From: Owenia fusiformis
Lineage: Eukaryota; Annelida; Polychaeta; Sabellida; Oweniidae
Assembly (NCBI GenBank): GCA_903813345.2
Contig: CAIIXF020000003.1
Coordinates: 27,729,248-27,793,247, forward strand
Direction of reading: 5' to 3'
DNA: 64,000 nt
Within the stretch, counting starts at the first letter, position 1; the number at the start of each line of letters is the position of its first letter. The notes below the pieces were generated by a model. It had not been told where the DNA came from. It ran no database searches and saw nothing but the letters and a program-made list of their open reading frames with translations. A program made the position numbers and the translations under genes. This document shows, one piece after another, positions 1 to 11,964 of this stretch.

Positions 1-42
1 AGTAGGACCATAAATTAATAGAACCTCTTAACCTTTTACACA
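1..42 (-). mobile_element. Edge fragment of a MITE, head-to-head with the next copy
   Basis: The first 42 bases are a near-perfect inverted copy of bases 44-88 (agtaggaccataaattaat against its complement ending tatggtcctact). The two arms meet at the shared word ggtgtaaaag. It reads as the end of a second element copy in opposite orientation, cut by the window edge. Confidence 0.55.
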
Positions 43-212
43 GGTGTAAAAGGGTAGGAGGTCCTATCAAATTATGGTCCTACTCTCCATTGATTTATAT
101 GGTGACCTAAATACAACTCTCCTTCATTATCTTATACGCAATCAGGGCCAGTAAGGGCCGTTAAGAAAGGGGACCATAATCCCTGGGGGACCATCATTTC
201 TTTCACACCGGG
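43..212 (+). mobile_element. Short MITE (about 170 bp), copy 1
   Basis: Short imperfect terminal inverted repeats (ggtgtaaaag at the left, ctttcacacc at the right). A second copy in reverse orientation lies at 24241-24401; the shared core includes tctccattgatt and aatcagggccagtaag. It has no coding capacity. Superfamily not determined; no clear target-site duplication was seen. Confidence 0.6.
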
Positions 213-222
213 TGTAATGTTT

Positions 223-3200
223 TGTCCAAATTTTCTTTCCTCAAAATTAACCAAAGCATAATTCGAATCGTAAAGTTTTTCTGCACAAGTACACACGTGG
301 AAAAATATGGAGTCATGCCCTGCATCTGAAAATCCAGGATTTGGCTACGTGATAATCTTCAATATAATTGATTGATCGGTGTTGTTATACATAAACAAAA
401 TTGCTGAAAGCGAAAATGACATCCATCATATATTCTGGTATTTGTTGACACATAGAAAATGAAGCTTAAAATTATAAACTATAAGACTATCACACGAGCT
501 ACACAAACCGCAAAAGCTCGACTCTTTATACAGGATATTCTTCAGCAAATGTTTGTATTTCAATTGGGATAAAAGTTTGGTCAATCATCAAGAAAGTAGA
601 TTTCTAAGTATTACGAATACTCATTTCAGGCCTGTCGCCATTTTGTTAGCGAAGTGGGTCTGTTGTCTTAACTCTCAGTTTGAGTTCCTCTACAATGTAA
701 ATATTGTACTCTTTTTGTTTCCGATGTAGGCACACAGCCACATCCTATTCCATTCTTCAGTCATATTAATTTTCTTATAGTTCCTACAGGCCGAGGCGCA
801 ATTTATTGACATATTCACACATATTTCGACATTATATATTGTCTATAAATATTTTGTTACTCTTGTCTAGCTCTGCGGTTGTAAATCGGTCAAAATAATA
901 CAGTTTTGTGTATCATGTACTAGATATTATCAGTTATATTTTATTGGATTCACAATTAGTTAAATGTATAAAAAAACTAGTAATTTGCGGTATATCAAAC
1001 AACGTCAAATCGCTAATTGTTCATAACAGAATATTCTCTTTAAGATTTTAACTTTTTATTGTAAATTATCATAGATGAACGTATGTTACATCAATTTAGT
1101 TTTGTTTATAATTGTTCGTTTTATTGGACTTTTTTCGATTGAACTTAATTGTTTCAAGAGACCAATTAACTATTGTTATTAGACAATACACCGACATTAA
1201 CACACAGCATATAAACAATTTACAATTGTTAACACTGTTTCTGATCGGATGTTTGTTTGGTATCATGCATAGATACGGGTAGAGTACATTACGTCACTTT
1301 GCATACAAATTGTATAAAACATATGGATATTTTCAAACTAAAGAAAACTTAAACTGTTTTCGATAAAACTTGTTTTGAATGATATCATGAAGCTTTTGAA
1401 TTTAGAGCCTCTGGTCATTATAGAACCACTATCAATATTAAAAGGGAATCGCTGTAATGGGAATTCTTGAAATAATAACTCATTAGCAGGACAAAGAAAG
1501 CTAAAATAAAAACTGTGTTGCCCAAGGTTAAACCACTAGAATTGGAGGAGGCTTAAACGGGTACAGATGAAAAAACAAATGACATCAATAAACTCATAAA
1601 CTGATGAAATATCGTTATTTTGAAAATGGGCAGTTCGAAAATGTATATTAAACTCTAAAGTCTAATAATAAAAATGTAGATACAACACTATAACTGTAAC
1701 TCAGATATAGATAATATACTAAGTAATATATAAAATGAGTTAAATGCGACATTGAATAGGTAATGAACCCTAAATACTTGACAATATGATTCTTTTACAT
1801 TAAATAACTAACTCATTTCTTTTCCTAACAGCTTTATGCTACAATCTGTAAATTAGATTAATAAAAAGTAAGAATAATATACGAGGCGAATCAAATCAAC
1901 AGTTTGAAAGATATTACCGTATTAATGTTACATAAATAAAATTCTTCAAACCACCCATTATTGAATTCGTTGCTTTTACGGATTATCAGGAATGCTTTAG
2001 TGGACCATTGGTGATGAAATGGCCAATAATTGTAACTAGGAAAACAACTAATTAATCAGATTGATATACCACAAACGATCAGTTAGTATCCTCTCAGTCA
2101 TGTTTTTCGAATTTGTATATTTTGATGGCAATGCGGGCTGATCCTCAATATTCAATCTCAAAATAGTAGCTTTTGATATTAACTTCACGAGACGAGAATA
2201 TTTTTTGTTTTAACGAGACCTCTGATGGCGTCAAATGAATCGATGCTACTCGTCTTTGAAGAAGCTCTTTTAACGGCGCATACCCATAAGTCATCTCTGC
2301 TAAGTGCTCCCCGGATGGGAGCAATAATTGTATAAAGCAACATCACATCCTAAAGTCGGCCATCTTGCTATTACCATAGGTATATTCCCGGCGGTCATGC
2401 AATACCCGTAAACATCTTAAGATGCTCTCTCGTTTTGGTTACAAGCTACGAAAGGCGCTAATGAAAATGTGACGGTAGTAGAAACGCGTATCGGAGGCAG
2501 CAAATATTTGTAATATTGAAAACCGTTCTATGCGCCTTTTAATTAGTCTGGTAGCGAAGTCTCAGCTGGTAGTAAGTGGTTCTCAAGCCAAGCTACAGGT
2601 ACGAAGAGAGGCAATGATATACGTGATTATTAGCAATCTTATACGACACAACTACCACTTACGAGTTACATATACCACTTGTATGATGACGCAGAGACGT
2701 TGGATTCATACCGAGAATGAAATGAAGTGAAGGTAAATGCTACTTGCCGAGAGATGGACAAATCACAGTTGGAACCAATGACAACGCCAACTTTAGTACG
2801 GGGCTTATACATTAACGTGTTATGATACATACATGAATACATTTAGTACAATATTCAGCATGACGTATAAAGAAAAGAAACACAGTCGGTAAATTAAGGA
2901 AACACTTTTTTCAAGGATGACCTAGCGGCAACAAGTCATCAATTCAACATTAAGCAGTTTCTGACGGTCCATTAAGATCCTCGTTTGAAGGCCTTTACAG
3001 GAAACGGGAGGCCCTTAGGAGGATGTTTAAGGAGTCATATTGACCATCACACCATAGCAACTGAAAACAAGGATTAACATCATAGGATGCGCTTTCATTA
3101 CAATAGACACAAATCTCTCTTCAGCGATGACAATAGTAGAGGTTTAACTATAATACCTGTCGCGGCTTACACGTATGTCTAATAATATGAGAAAATAGCC

Positions 3201-3339
3201 ATATTTTTATATTGTAAAACTTGACAATAATAAATCTAAGATATATCAGATATCGGTAGATAAGGGCGTATGTACTTAAAAGATATAACTACTTGATGTA
3301 ATGGACTTTTTCTATAAGATAAGTACTTATCGTTTTCAG
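223..3339. other. Upstream region of the Trk-like gene, no gene seen
   Basis: AT-rich sequence without a convincing exon or recognisable element; open frames are short and look random. At the right end, a pyrimidine-rich stretch ending in ttttcag (3338-3339 = AG) lies directly before the Trk start codon. This is a good splice acceptor, so a non-coding 5' exon probably lies somewhere in this stretch or further left. The promoter was not located. Confidence 0.4.
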
Positions 3340-3340
3340 T

Positions 3341-5881
3341 ATGCAATTACTCTACTCACTGATAATTGCTTTCGTTCTCTCTGGTCAAGTTGGAGCAGAA
3401 AACGACGTCTGTGACACTCAAATATGTGAGTGTAAGAAAACAAAAGAGAGATCGGAAACTAAAAATTTATTATCATGCACGAAAATGAACACATTGTCGT
3501 ACCTTCCACTATTATCCAGTGAGAAGAAAATGGAAAGCATTACTGACATAGATATACAGAACCAAGAAGCGTTTACCCATTTAGGTGCCGATTATTTGAA
3601 GTACTATGTCAACCTCAAAAGACTTACAATCATTAAAAGTGGACTTATCTACGTAATGCAGGATGTCTTCAAACGCAACTTACGTTTGGAGTATATAAAC
3701 TTGAGATTTAATCAGATTAGCTTATTTAGTTGGAAAACCGTGGAAGATTTGAGACTAAAAATGATGCAGAGACATCAGGAGAAATGGCTCCGTGTAGATC
3801 TGGATGGGAACCCTCTTGTATGCAATTGTAGCATAAAGTGGTACCAAAGAGAAGATCAAGGACTGTCCCTCTCAGAAGATGCAAGGTGTTTTGCAACAAA
3901 AAACATGACTATCAACAATGTCCGCGTCACCGATGTGGCAATCGACAATTGTGATGTCCCCGCTATTGCTGTAAAGCCGCCGAAACTTTCTGTGAACGAA
4001 AGTGCGGACGTCGAGTTTGTTTGTACGTCCGATTCAACGCCAAAGGGCCGTATTAGATGGAAAACAAACCGAATCGCATCAGAATTCCTTGTGATCGCGA
4101 ACGACACAAAAACAACACTCCGACTATATAACGTGACAACATTAGACAACCGTTATATAAAGTGTATGGCAGAAAATGAAGCTGGGACCAACGAGGGATC
4201 TGTTAGGCTTATTGTAAAATCCCCGCCAAGTATAGCTTATCTGAAGCATGACAAAAACGGTATTTTTACCCAGAATTGTATACTGTTTCAAATCATCGGC
4301 ACTCCTCGGCCCAAGCTCACTTTTCTCCACAATGGTGAAGTATTAATCAGAAATGACACTGTTGTAACAACTAGGAATTACTCGATTAAATCTATTGATT
4401 CTAAAATTAACAACCTCACTGCTTGTCTAGAAATTGATATGCCCTCCCATAGACACAATGGGCAATATACCCTGATCGCCAGAAACGACTACGGAATGGA
4501 TCGCATGTCGACGAGTGTCAAACTGATTGATATGCAAATTTTTGATCCGAATCGGCGACCTCGTCTGCCTTGCAATGCTCCCGGGTGTGATATAGCGTTT
4601 AGAGCCAGAGCAATTAATACTCCCACCCGTATGTCTATAACTGATATACCGGTGCCAGTAAGCAATCCATCGAGTCAACTGCAAAGTCCAAAGGATGAAA
4701 TCGTACAAATAGCCATCCCAGTTGCCCTGTGCGTTCTAGTTCTATTTTGTATTGTCGCAGCCATTATTGTCTTCCGTCATTTACGGCGTAAAAAGAACGG
4801 CAACAATAGGGCTAGAAGAGGCGACTTCTTTACATCCACCGACTCAAGGCGCCCATTGACATCAGGGGGACATGTGGCGGGTCACGGGGACGTAATATCT
4901 CAAGAAGATATGCCTCTCAATTCTGTCCACGTGGTAGAAAATCCAAACTACCTTAGAAAGGATAAACCGAAGAACAGCGCAGTTATCCATCAAATCAAGC
5001 GCGCACAAATAGAGTTCATACGTGAACTAGGCGAGGGTGCATTCGGTAGGGTTTACCTTGGGAAGTGCATGCATTTGCAAACAGGAGACACCACAACGAT
5101 GGTCGCTGTGAAAACTCTGAAAAACAGCTGTGACGTTGAAGATGTACGGACCGATTTTGACCGTGAAGCAGAACTTTTGACTAATCTCCAACACGATCAT
5201 ATTGTGGCGTTTTATGGAGTGTGTACCGAGTCTGATCCACTTATGATGGTCTTCGAATACATGGAAAACGGAGATCTAAATAACTACCTTCGATCACGTG
5301 GCCCCGACGCTATATTTTTATGTAAGAATTTGCCAAGTAACTTACCGAGTAAACAGCTGACAATCCCAGAATTGTTGCACATTGCTAATCAAATTGCCTC
5401 CGGAATGGAATATCTTGGTTCCCAACACTTCGTTCATCGAGATCTGGCTACCCGGAACTGTTTGGTAGGAGACCGCCTCGTTGTTAAAATTGGAGACTTC
5501 GGGATGTCAAGAGATGTTTACAGTACCGATTATTATAGGGTTGGTGGGCATACAATGTTGCCTGTGAGATGGATGCCTCCGGAGAGTGTTCTCTACCGAA
5601 AGTTTACAGTTGAATCAGATGTTTGGAGCTATGGGGTTGTATTATGGGAGATTTTTACTCTTGGGAAGCAGCCTTGGTATGAACTATCGAATCACGAAGT
5701 GATTCAACATATTCAGAATAAACTGCTCGAATGCCCTAGATTGTGCCCTGATGATGTGTACAGAATAATGCTTGGTTGTTGGAGGAAGCAGCCGCAGGAC
5801 CGCCTTACAATGACTGAGATCAGAAAAATGTTACAGTGCATTTCTGAGACGTTCCCGGAATATCTGGAGCTCATTGATTAG
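3341..5881 (+). CDS. Trk-like: Trk-like (neurotrophin-receptor type) receptor tyrosine kinase, single coding exon
   Basis: Predicted single-pass neuronal growth-factor receptor of 846 aa. Seen in order: signal peptide (1-19); cysteine cluster (24-46); one or two degenerate leucine-rich repeats (about 89-125); LRR C-cap with CNC at 161-163 and closing C204; Ig-like domain 1 (Cys228/Cys275, Trp240); Ig-like domain 2 (about 295-396); membrane helix (about 454-478); juxtamembrane NPNY (Tyr537), matching the Trk Shc-docking site; kinase with GEGAFGRV (564-571), Lys591, HRD (699-701), DFG (719-721), and the YxxxYY activation loop typical of Trk/insulin-receptor kinases (Tyr727, Tyr731, Tyr732). The last residues, PEYLELID (Tyr841), match the Trk PLC-gamma docking tail. 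All catalytic residues are present, so it looks active. The start follows a splice acceptor (AG 3338-3339). The whole coding region is uninterrupted, which is unusual because Trk genes normally have many introns. ROR/MuSK are less likely given the LRR-Ig layout and docking tyrosines. Confidence 0.93.
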   Translation: MQLLYSLIIAFVLSGQVGAENDVCDTQICECKKTKERSETKNLLSCTKMNTLSYLPLLSSEKKMESITDIDIQNQEAFTHLGADYLKYYVNLKRLTIIKSGLIYVMQDVFKRNLRLEYINLRFNQISLFSWKTVEDLRLKMMQRHQEKWLRVDLDGNPLVCNCSIKWYQREDQGLSLSEDARCFATKNMTINNVRVTDVAIDNCDVPAIAVKPPKLSVNESADVEFVCTSDSTPKGRIRWKTNRIASEFLVIANDTKTTLRLYNVTTLDNRYIKCMAENEAGTNEGSVRLIVKSPPSIAYLKHDKNGIFTQNCILFQIIGTPRPKLTFLHNGEVLIRNDTVVTTRNYSIKSIDSKINNLTACLEIDMPSHRHNGQYTLIARNDYGMDRMSTSVKLIDMQIFDPNRRPRLPCNAPGCDIAFRARAINTPTRMSITDIPVPVSNPSSQLQSPKDEIVQIAIPVALCVLVLFCIVAAIIVFRHLRRKKNGNNRARRGDFFTSTDSRRPLTSGGHVAGHGDVISQEDMPLNSVHVVENPNYLRKDKPKNSAVIHQIKRAQIEFIRELGEGAFGRVYLGKCMHLQTGDTTTMVAVKTLKNSCDVEDVRTDFDREAELLTNLQHDHIVAFYGVCTESDPLMMVFEYMENGDLNNYLRSRGPDAIFLCKNLPSNLPSKQLTIPELLHIANQIASGMEYLGSQHFVHRDLATRNCLVGDRLVVKIGDFGMSRDVYSTDYYRVGGHTMLPVRWMPPESVLYRKFTVESDVWSYGVVLWEIFTLGKQPWYELSNHEVIQHIQNKLLECPRLCPDDVYRIMLGCWRKQPQDRLTMTEIRKMLQCISETFPEYLELID

Positions 5882-5927
5882 ATTCCGACGCGTTAAGAGA
5901 TAATATATAAGACACGATTTTCAACAA

Positions 5928-5933
5928 AATAAA
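5928..5933 (+). terminator. Candidate polyadenylation signal of the Trk-like gene
   Basis: AATAAA 47 nt after the stop codon, just before a TTAA-flanked MITE starts at 5959. The 3' UTR would be very short if this site is used. Confidence 0.5.
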
Positions 5934-5958
5934 AAAAGTTGATCATTTTTTATCTTAA

Positions 5959-6448
5959 CACCCCAGTCACATTTGTCGCACGGCGGCCGCAAGTCGACCG
6001 CAGAACAATTAAATCGGTGAATTTCTGCGGCGAGCGTAGAAAAACTACGCTCGCCTTGCGGCCTCCGTACGGCGAATGCAGATTTTTACAGGCCGCAGGG
6101 AAGGCGTAGAAATTATAACTCGGAGTTATAATATTTGTTCATTTCTGAGGTCCCCGTAGAAATCAACTGGCTCAACAAGATTGAATCATTATTTATCAAT
6201 GTTTCACGATCACTTTTCATTTGATATTACATCCTAGCACTATGAATAACGTTTTTAAATTGTCCTGATGTAAATAAAATGAAAAAAGTATTATTTATCG
6301 ACAGAAATTTAAAATTCACCGTGCGGCTGCCGTGGGAAATGTGACTGCAAAAGTATGAGAGCGCAGAAATTCTGCGGCGAGCGTAGAAAAGCTACTGGCC
6401 GCAGAAATGATAGACCGCAAGGTCGCCGTAGGAAATGTGACTGGGGTG
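5959..6448. mobile_element. 490-bp MITE with TTAA target duplication (piggyBac-like)
   Basis: Ends CACCCCAGTCACATTT and its complement AAATGTGACTGGGGTG, directly flanked by TTAA on both sides (5955-5958 and 6449-6452). TTAA duplication is the hallmark of piggyBac-type transposition, but the superfamily call is inference because no transposase is present. Internal sequence is rich in gccgcag/ctgcggc inverted words, for example ttctgcggcgagcgtagaaa near both ends. Confidence 0.75.
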
Positions 6449-6452
6449 TTAA

Positions 6453-7439
6453 GCTGCCTAGCAAATATTATGGCTGACCATCACTCTCATAATATGAATA
6501 TTAATTTGGCAAATATTAAACATTTTAACTAACACGGATTTCCCCCTTTTGTGTGATGTGATCGAAAGTTGTGTACAATGTAATGTTTATGGTAAATCAT
6601 CTATATATAAAAACCAAGAACATTTGCCATGCAGCTTTTAGATTTTGATACGATTGATTAGCACATTTTAACTTGAAAAACTGATATGGTATTATGGAGT
6701 AAGAGAGGGTGCTCTCGTATTCTCGTATCTTAGAAACCGACAATTAATTGTTAAACACTCTTATATACAATCAAACATACAAGGCACTCTCAACTCCAAC
6801 AGTATGGAAACCGATAGTTAATTTTAGACCAAGTGTTAAATAATAATTGAGAAGCGCAATTTGCATTTAAAAACAGATTTTAATGTTTTCAAATTGAGAC
6901 CTCCGTTTCCCAAACATATGAAGGCGTTGTATATAATGTTTTGTTCCTCAAGGCTCCATTTTGGGGCCGACTCTGTTAATAATGTATTAAAATACCATGT
7001 AATAAAATGTCAAAAAAAATTCACATTTAAACAGTTTTATTTGCAAATGGTACAACTATTGCCTTTGAGAAATACAATGGTAATCAAGACTAACTTAAAA
7101 AAAAAGAATTTACTTATATGATTCATATGTTGAAGAAAGCAACATTTTTAAATTCCCTTGGTAGTATTGTAAATTGATATGATATCGCTAGATATTATTG
7201 CACTATGAAATCCTGTGTTGTTTTTAAGTACGTGAGGTATGCTATTAATTAGCAAGTTTCTTATACATTCCCAAACTATATATTGTGATAAAAAATGTGA
7301 AGCTGACATAGTTACATTACTAATCAAGTCTACTTTTATATTTTCAAAATAAGTATTTGGGGTTAATTGATAACTACCTTAGGTTAATATAATGATAAGA
7401 AATAAACAAGGCAATTAAATGAGAATGTCACCACCTGCG
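6453..7439. other. Intergenic, no gene seen
   Basis: AT-rich. An 86-codon open frame at 6861-7121 has low-complexity composition, no recognisable domain and no splice context, so it is not called. Confidence 0.4.
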
Positions 7440-8042
7440 AAACAATAAGAAATGAGCATGTCCAACTACATGCTGCATGTCAATAACAGGGCAGCAAATC
7501 CAAAATTACCAGAATATACATAAATATCCACCCAGACCAATTATAACGGAAAAAGAAACTTACAAAATGTAATTTACAAGATAAAAACAATAAGAGTGCA
7601 AGGTCCTAGAATATGGAATTTGTTAACAGATAAGATCAAACTTCGCCATTACTTGCCAAATTCAAGATAAATCATGAGAAATATCGAATCAAAAAAATCA
7701 ATAATGCCTGACTAACTTTTCTTTTGAGGTTAGGCGCACTTTACTATATGCCTGCTATTTTTGTGTTGTCGACTAACGTATTATAAGTCTCCTTAAAATT
7801 TTGACTTGTTGTATAGCCACTTAGAATTGTTATAGCCACATTTAAGTGACCGGTGTTCAGGATCTGTGACAAATTGTTACATTTCTGTAATTGCTTGTGA
7901 AGTGGAGGACTTTGTGGTGAATTTTTGTCATGTAAATTCCTTGTTTTGTAAATGTTCACTCTTTTTATTGATTTTTAACTTAGAGATGTAAACCCTGGTA
8001 TTTTTAAATGTTGTATACTAGATATGAAGTATGAATTAAAAT
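7440..8042 (+). pseudogene. 3' end of a jockey/CR1-like LINE, decayed
   Basis: Around 7583-7670 the + strand reads IRVQGPRIWNLLTDKIKL, the conserved C-terminal motif of many LINE reverse-transcriptase ORFs (usually ...GPxlWNsLPd.ik). Upstream, HVQLHAACQ-like debris fits the decayed region before it. Stops and frameshifts interrupt everything. A 3' UTR-like stretch follows, with AATAAA at about 8037-8042. A fossil 5'-truncated insertion. Confidence 0.6.
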
Positions 8043-9779
8043 AAAGATCTTGTATAAAACAGTTGAAAGTTCTGTATTTTGTGCATGAAGAATTAAAGGT
8101 ACAAAATGGAATCAACATGTGTGTACATGTATGTCAATCAACCCGTTTTTAGCCTATGGAGTCGAACCTCGCAAAATCGTAAAATTGATTTTAATCAGAA
8201 TAACTAACGAGCAATAACTTTTGATGATATATGAGGAAATGTCCATAAATTGTCAATAGATGTCTCGATAAATCCTTGGAGCAGCTCAAAGTGTGTTAAT
8301 AAAAACTGGAAATTGATTTCTTATTAATAGCCTTTAAAGTTGTTTACTACATATGCGAATACTGAAGTCACGTTTTCGTTCACTGATGCTCTTGTATCAT
8401 TATTACAAAGTTAGAGGGTTCTAGTTTTGTGTCATTCTGTATTACTTCTAATTGATTTACAAATTGGCAAACATGTCGAATTTAAAACGCTCAAAATTGC
8501 ACTTATATAATCAAATTTTCATCAAATAATACCGTTTTCTCTGCAGGATTTTGAAATCAGACTGACATACGATAGAAATTCAAATATGAAAAATTTAATG
8601 AAAAGCACATCAATATTCAGTTTATATTTAGTCGACGAATAAGCAATAACCTTTGATAGCGGGCCTGCTTACAGGTAAATTCATGTAATATTTTGAAGTT
8701 GTAATTAGATCTAGGTCAAATCAAAGTCAATGAGTAACTTTTTAAAAACTGCCACGATTTTACATATTATGTAGATAGTAAAGTGTTATTTTGTATGATA
8801 ATAAATAGATATATATTTCTGCGTCTTAAACCTTCAATTACTTTCACATTTGATTACATGAAAAAATGGCGTGCCAAACAATAATGTTGCTCCCAATTAT
8901 AGAGTTTCGAGAGCCAAAATCAAAACGGAATATCTAAAATAGCCATCGTAAAGCAAAACCGAATACCATTTTTTGCAAGCTTTAATTTAAGTGTTTCTGC
9001 TAATTTAACAAAGACAATGTTAAGCTTGTCACATTCAAATGGGTCGCACACTGTCAATATTTCTGAAGTATTGGATAATTCTGGTTGAAAATACTAAGAA
9101 GAACGCAATTTTGAATACAGTAACATTTTGTACAACAAAGATAAGACCATAACGGGAATATTCAATGTAAACACAAGTAATCTGATCCAACAATACGTAC
9201 TATTTTCACCTGTATTTACGTTTAATAATTAGTTCTATGACTTTTGTCTGACCTATGACTGAAATATGGAACTTAGTTACATAGACGATTGAATGAACAG
9301 ATACACAAAAGACTGATTTATTAAATGCTGGAATTGATTTCAAATTCTCAAATTAAGTGCACTCATAGATATTAAAAATGAATATGGTTGTTTACACACT
9401 TTTTAAGTGCATCAAGATATTAATTTGTTCTGGAGACAAAACTTCATATTTGTGATTTCAATTGTCTTCCAGATTTGACATAAGCTCTGATATTGACATT
9501 CATGTTCGCCCCGACACGACTGGATGCAGACTTTAAGGGTTAGAGAGGATATGAAAAAATGAGGGTAAATCGAAATAAAATTAGATTACAAAATAGGGAT
9601 GAGCGGGAGTAAAAGCAAACATCCTGTTATTAGAGTGGTTAAATTGAAATTAAAACATGTAGATCAGAAAAATAGTTTTAGATATGGGGAGTATAGAGAT
9701 GTCAGGTAATTCACTGGTTGGCTCCTATTGTGGATGATGTTAAGGAATGACCAATCACAGACAGGGCATTCAGCAAAAA
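8043..9779. other. Intergenic, no gene seen
   Basis: AT-rich sequence with no supported exon, RNA gene or recognisable element. Confidence 0.35.
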
Positions 9780-9960
9780 TAGAACCCGCCCGGGTCCGAA
9801 GGAATATCATGGCGAAGGTATTTTAATAGTTCTTTGTACTCTTTTAGTCTCTTGTAAAGGCAATATCAATCTATCCTAGCGCCATCTATTCAACAAGAAC
9901 AACTAAAAACAGTTAAACCAATCGATTGCGATTTCTCTATATTCAATTTTTAAACGGAAG
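9780..9960 (+). repeat. Diverged copy of the tcatggccaagg repeat family
   Basis: Shares atcatggcgaaggta, the following agtctcttgtaaaggcaat and tagcgccatctattcaacaa with copies at 49525-49890 and 55450-55760. This is the most diverged of the three. Family unknown. Confidence 0.5.
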
Positions 9961-10299
9961 AGAAAATCTATTAAGAAAAAGATGGCGGAGTCGTTGTGCG
10001 AAAATTGTTTAATTTAACTAGACACACAAGAAAAGAAAGCACTTAAAGTTGTATTAAAGTTGTACTATTATTATCTTATCTCTATTTAGCACAAATAACA
10101 TCCCTTTTGTTATTTTGACTTAACAAAGCTTGTGATAAAACCCACACAGCACGATTTATTAAGATAAGACTTTCAACCTCTGAAATGTTGTTTTTTCTGC
10201 GCACTTTTTGAGGTCACCTGACCAAGACAGTTTTGACGTAACGTGTGCCAAGTTATTCTGGCGCCAACCCCAAGTCCTACGAAAACGTCGTAAAACGGG

Positions 10300-10985
10300 C
10301 TCAATCTGGCTGTGGTCGGGAAATATGTCTAAAATAATTAGATAATTCGTTCATAAACTGTCTTCAATACGTCCATCTCATTCGCAGTTCGTTCAGGTCG
10401 CACCACGTCGGTGTGCAACGTCGTATAACGCGTCCCTTAGTCTAGAAGGTCATCATGACCTGATTACAGAACGGTATGGTCGCCATCGAATTTTGAATCG
10501 ATCAAATCACACTCCCCGTCCGGGAAAGTCCATGAAGCTCGTAAACAGACCGTAGAACGTTTTAGCTACGTTCATTCAGTTCGCACACAGTTTAAAACCA
10601 GTTTTGAAGAATGCAGTGGCAATTTGTTTGGTGTGATAGCTATATTTTTGCTAACTCGTTCATAAGCAGTCTTAAATACATTCTCAATACGTCATCAGGC
10701 AGTTCAACTCGTTGTTAAAACGTCCCTAGTAAGATTGAAGTACGACGGTTCCGTTCGTAGTACGTCCAGCTCGTCGTTAGTACGTTGTCATTCGTTCTAA
10801 TTGTAGAACGTATCGACCACGAGAACATATTGAGCATGTTCTAAGTTCTAGAGGACCTACCCGTTCGAGTACGTTCGATGAAGTTTGTAAATAGACCCCA
10901 AACGGTTCTTAGTACGTCCAGTCCGTTCGTACACAGTTGAAGCCCGTTTTCGAGAACGTAGTGAAAACTAGTTTGGTGTGATAGT
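10300..10985. repeat. Two-unit diverged tandem repeat (about 342 bp each), cgttcgt-rich
   Basis: Unit 1 (about 10300-10641) and unit 2 (about 10642-10983) align in order: cgttcataa...cagtc or tgtc near the start, taaacagacc/taaatagacc in the middle, and tttggtgtgatag at the end (10625 and 10971). The units are rich in acgt/cgttc words unlike the AT-rich surroundings. Probably a transposon relic; no coding sequence. Confidence 0.5.
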
Positions 10986-11442
10986 ACGGTCTATAGAAAA
11001 GTTGTTGTTGAAAACTACTACGAAGGCTGAACCAAAGTAGAATGAATGAGTGAAATGAACTTTTGAAATTGTTGATTGTTCACCATCTTAAAGTGTGGCC
11101 TTCATACGGTAAGATAGCATAGTTCAGAGACAGAGGACTTTGGAATACTTTAACCCTATTGTCTGCAGGGGGAGTCAATTCGATTTTTTGCAAAAATTAC
11201 AATTAACAAAATATTATAATGTCAATCACCCCGAGGCATTATAGATATATTCACCAATACAGAAAATACATAGAAGGCAAAAATTGATTGGAAAATAAAT
11301 GCAAGAGACAAATTGATAAACGTGATAAAAAGTAAATGATTATGAAGGATCACATGATGATGACTTGAAGGTGACAGTAGGAAGTGAAAAAATGTTTTAC
11401 AAAAATGTTTTTTTAAGTTTGTTCATTTTCTGTTCTATGATT

Positions 11443-11720
11443 CTATAAAATTTGCAACTGCATGTGCCAGAAGATCATTTGATCAGAATTTCCAAACTGA
11501 TGCAGTTTAACTTTGGTTGCAATATTCATGTGCTTAAAACAATCTGACACATTGAATTTTGCAAGGTCTGCGAAAAGTTTGTTCCGTTGCTGGTTGTAAA
11601 GGGTGCAATTGAGAAGAAAGTGTTTGCTATCTTCCATTTTAATTCCACATGAACAATCTGGGATAAGACGTAATTGAAATTGTGAGCGAAGAAGTGAGCG
11701 TTGAGGAATAAATCAACTCT
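11443..11720 (-). pseudogene. LINE ORF C-terminal zinc-knuckle fragment
   Basis: On the minus strand the frame reads IPDCSCGIKMEDSKHFLLNC followed by a Tyr/Arg-rich stretch. This is the C-x-C-G...ED..HFLL.C signature at the C-terminus of many non-LTR retrotransposon ORF2 proteins. The frame then runs on for about 50 residues. Only the end of the element survives. Confidence 0.6.
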
Positions 11721-11734
11721 CAGTCTATTTAAGT

Positions 11735-11819
11735 CCTTTATTTATTTATTTCTCCATTTCTTTCTCTCTTTCTTTCTTTCTTTCTTTTTTTCTTTCTTTC
11801 TGCTTGCTTGCTTGCTTGA
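11735..11819. repeat. Microsatellite (TTTA)n / (TTTC)n / (TTGC)n
   Basis: A run of tetranucleotides: ttta x3, then imperfect tttc x about 10, then cttg x4. Simple sequence next to a LINE fragment. Confidence 0.9.
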
Positions 11820-11964
11820 GATATACATTTTGATAGTTGGAATGTTACGTGCATATTATATTATATATTTTCATCTTGAATGGAATTCTTTAGAGGGTAT
11901 TTCAAATACAAGGAATCTTTCATTTTGGATAAGGATTGATCAATGTGATTCCAAGAACTCATAA

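Noticed and set aside
3856-4708. Minus-strand open frames inside the Trk coding region
   Set aside because: Antisense shadows of a long, clearly coding plus-strand gene; no domains.
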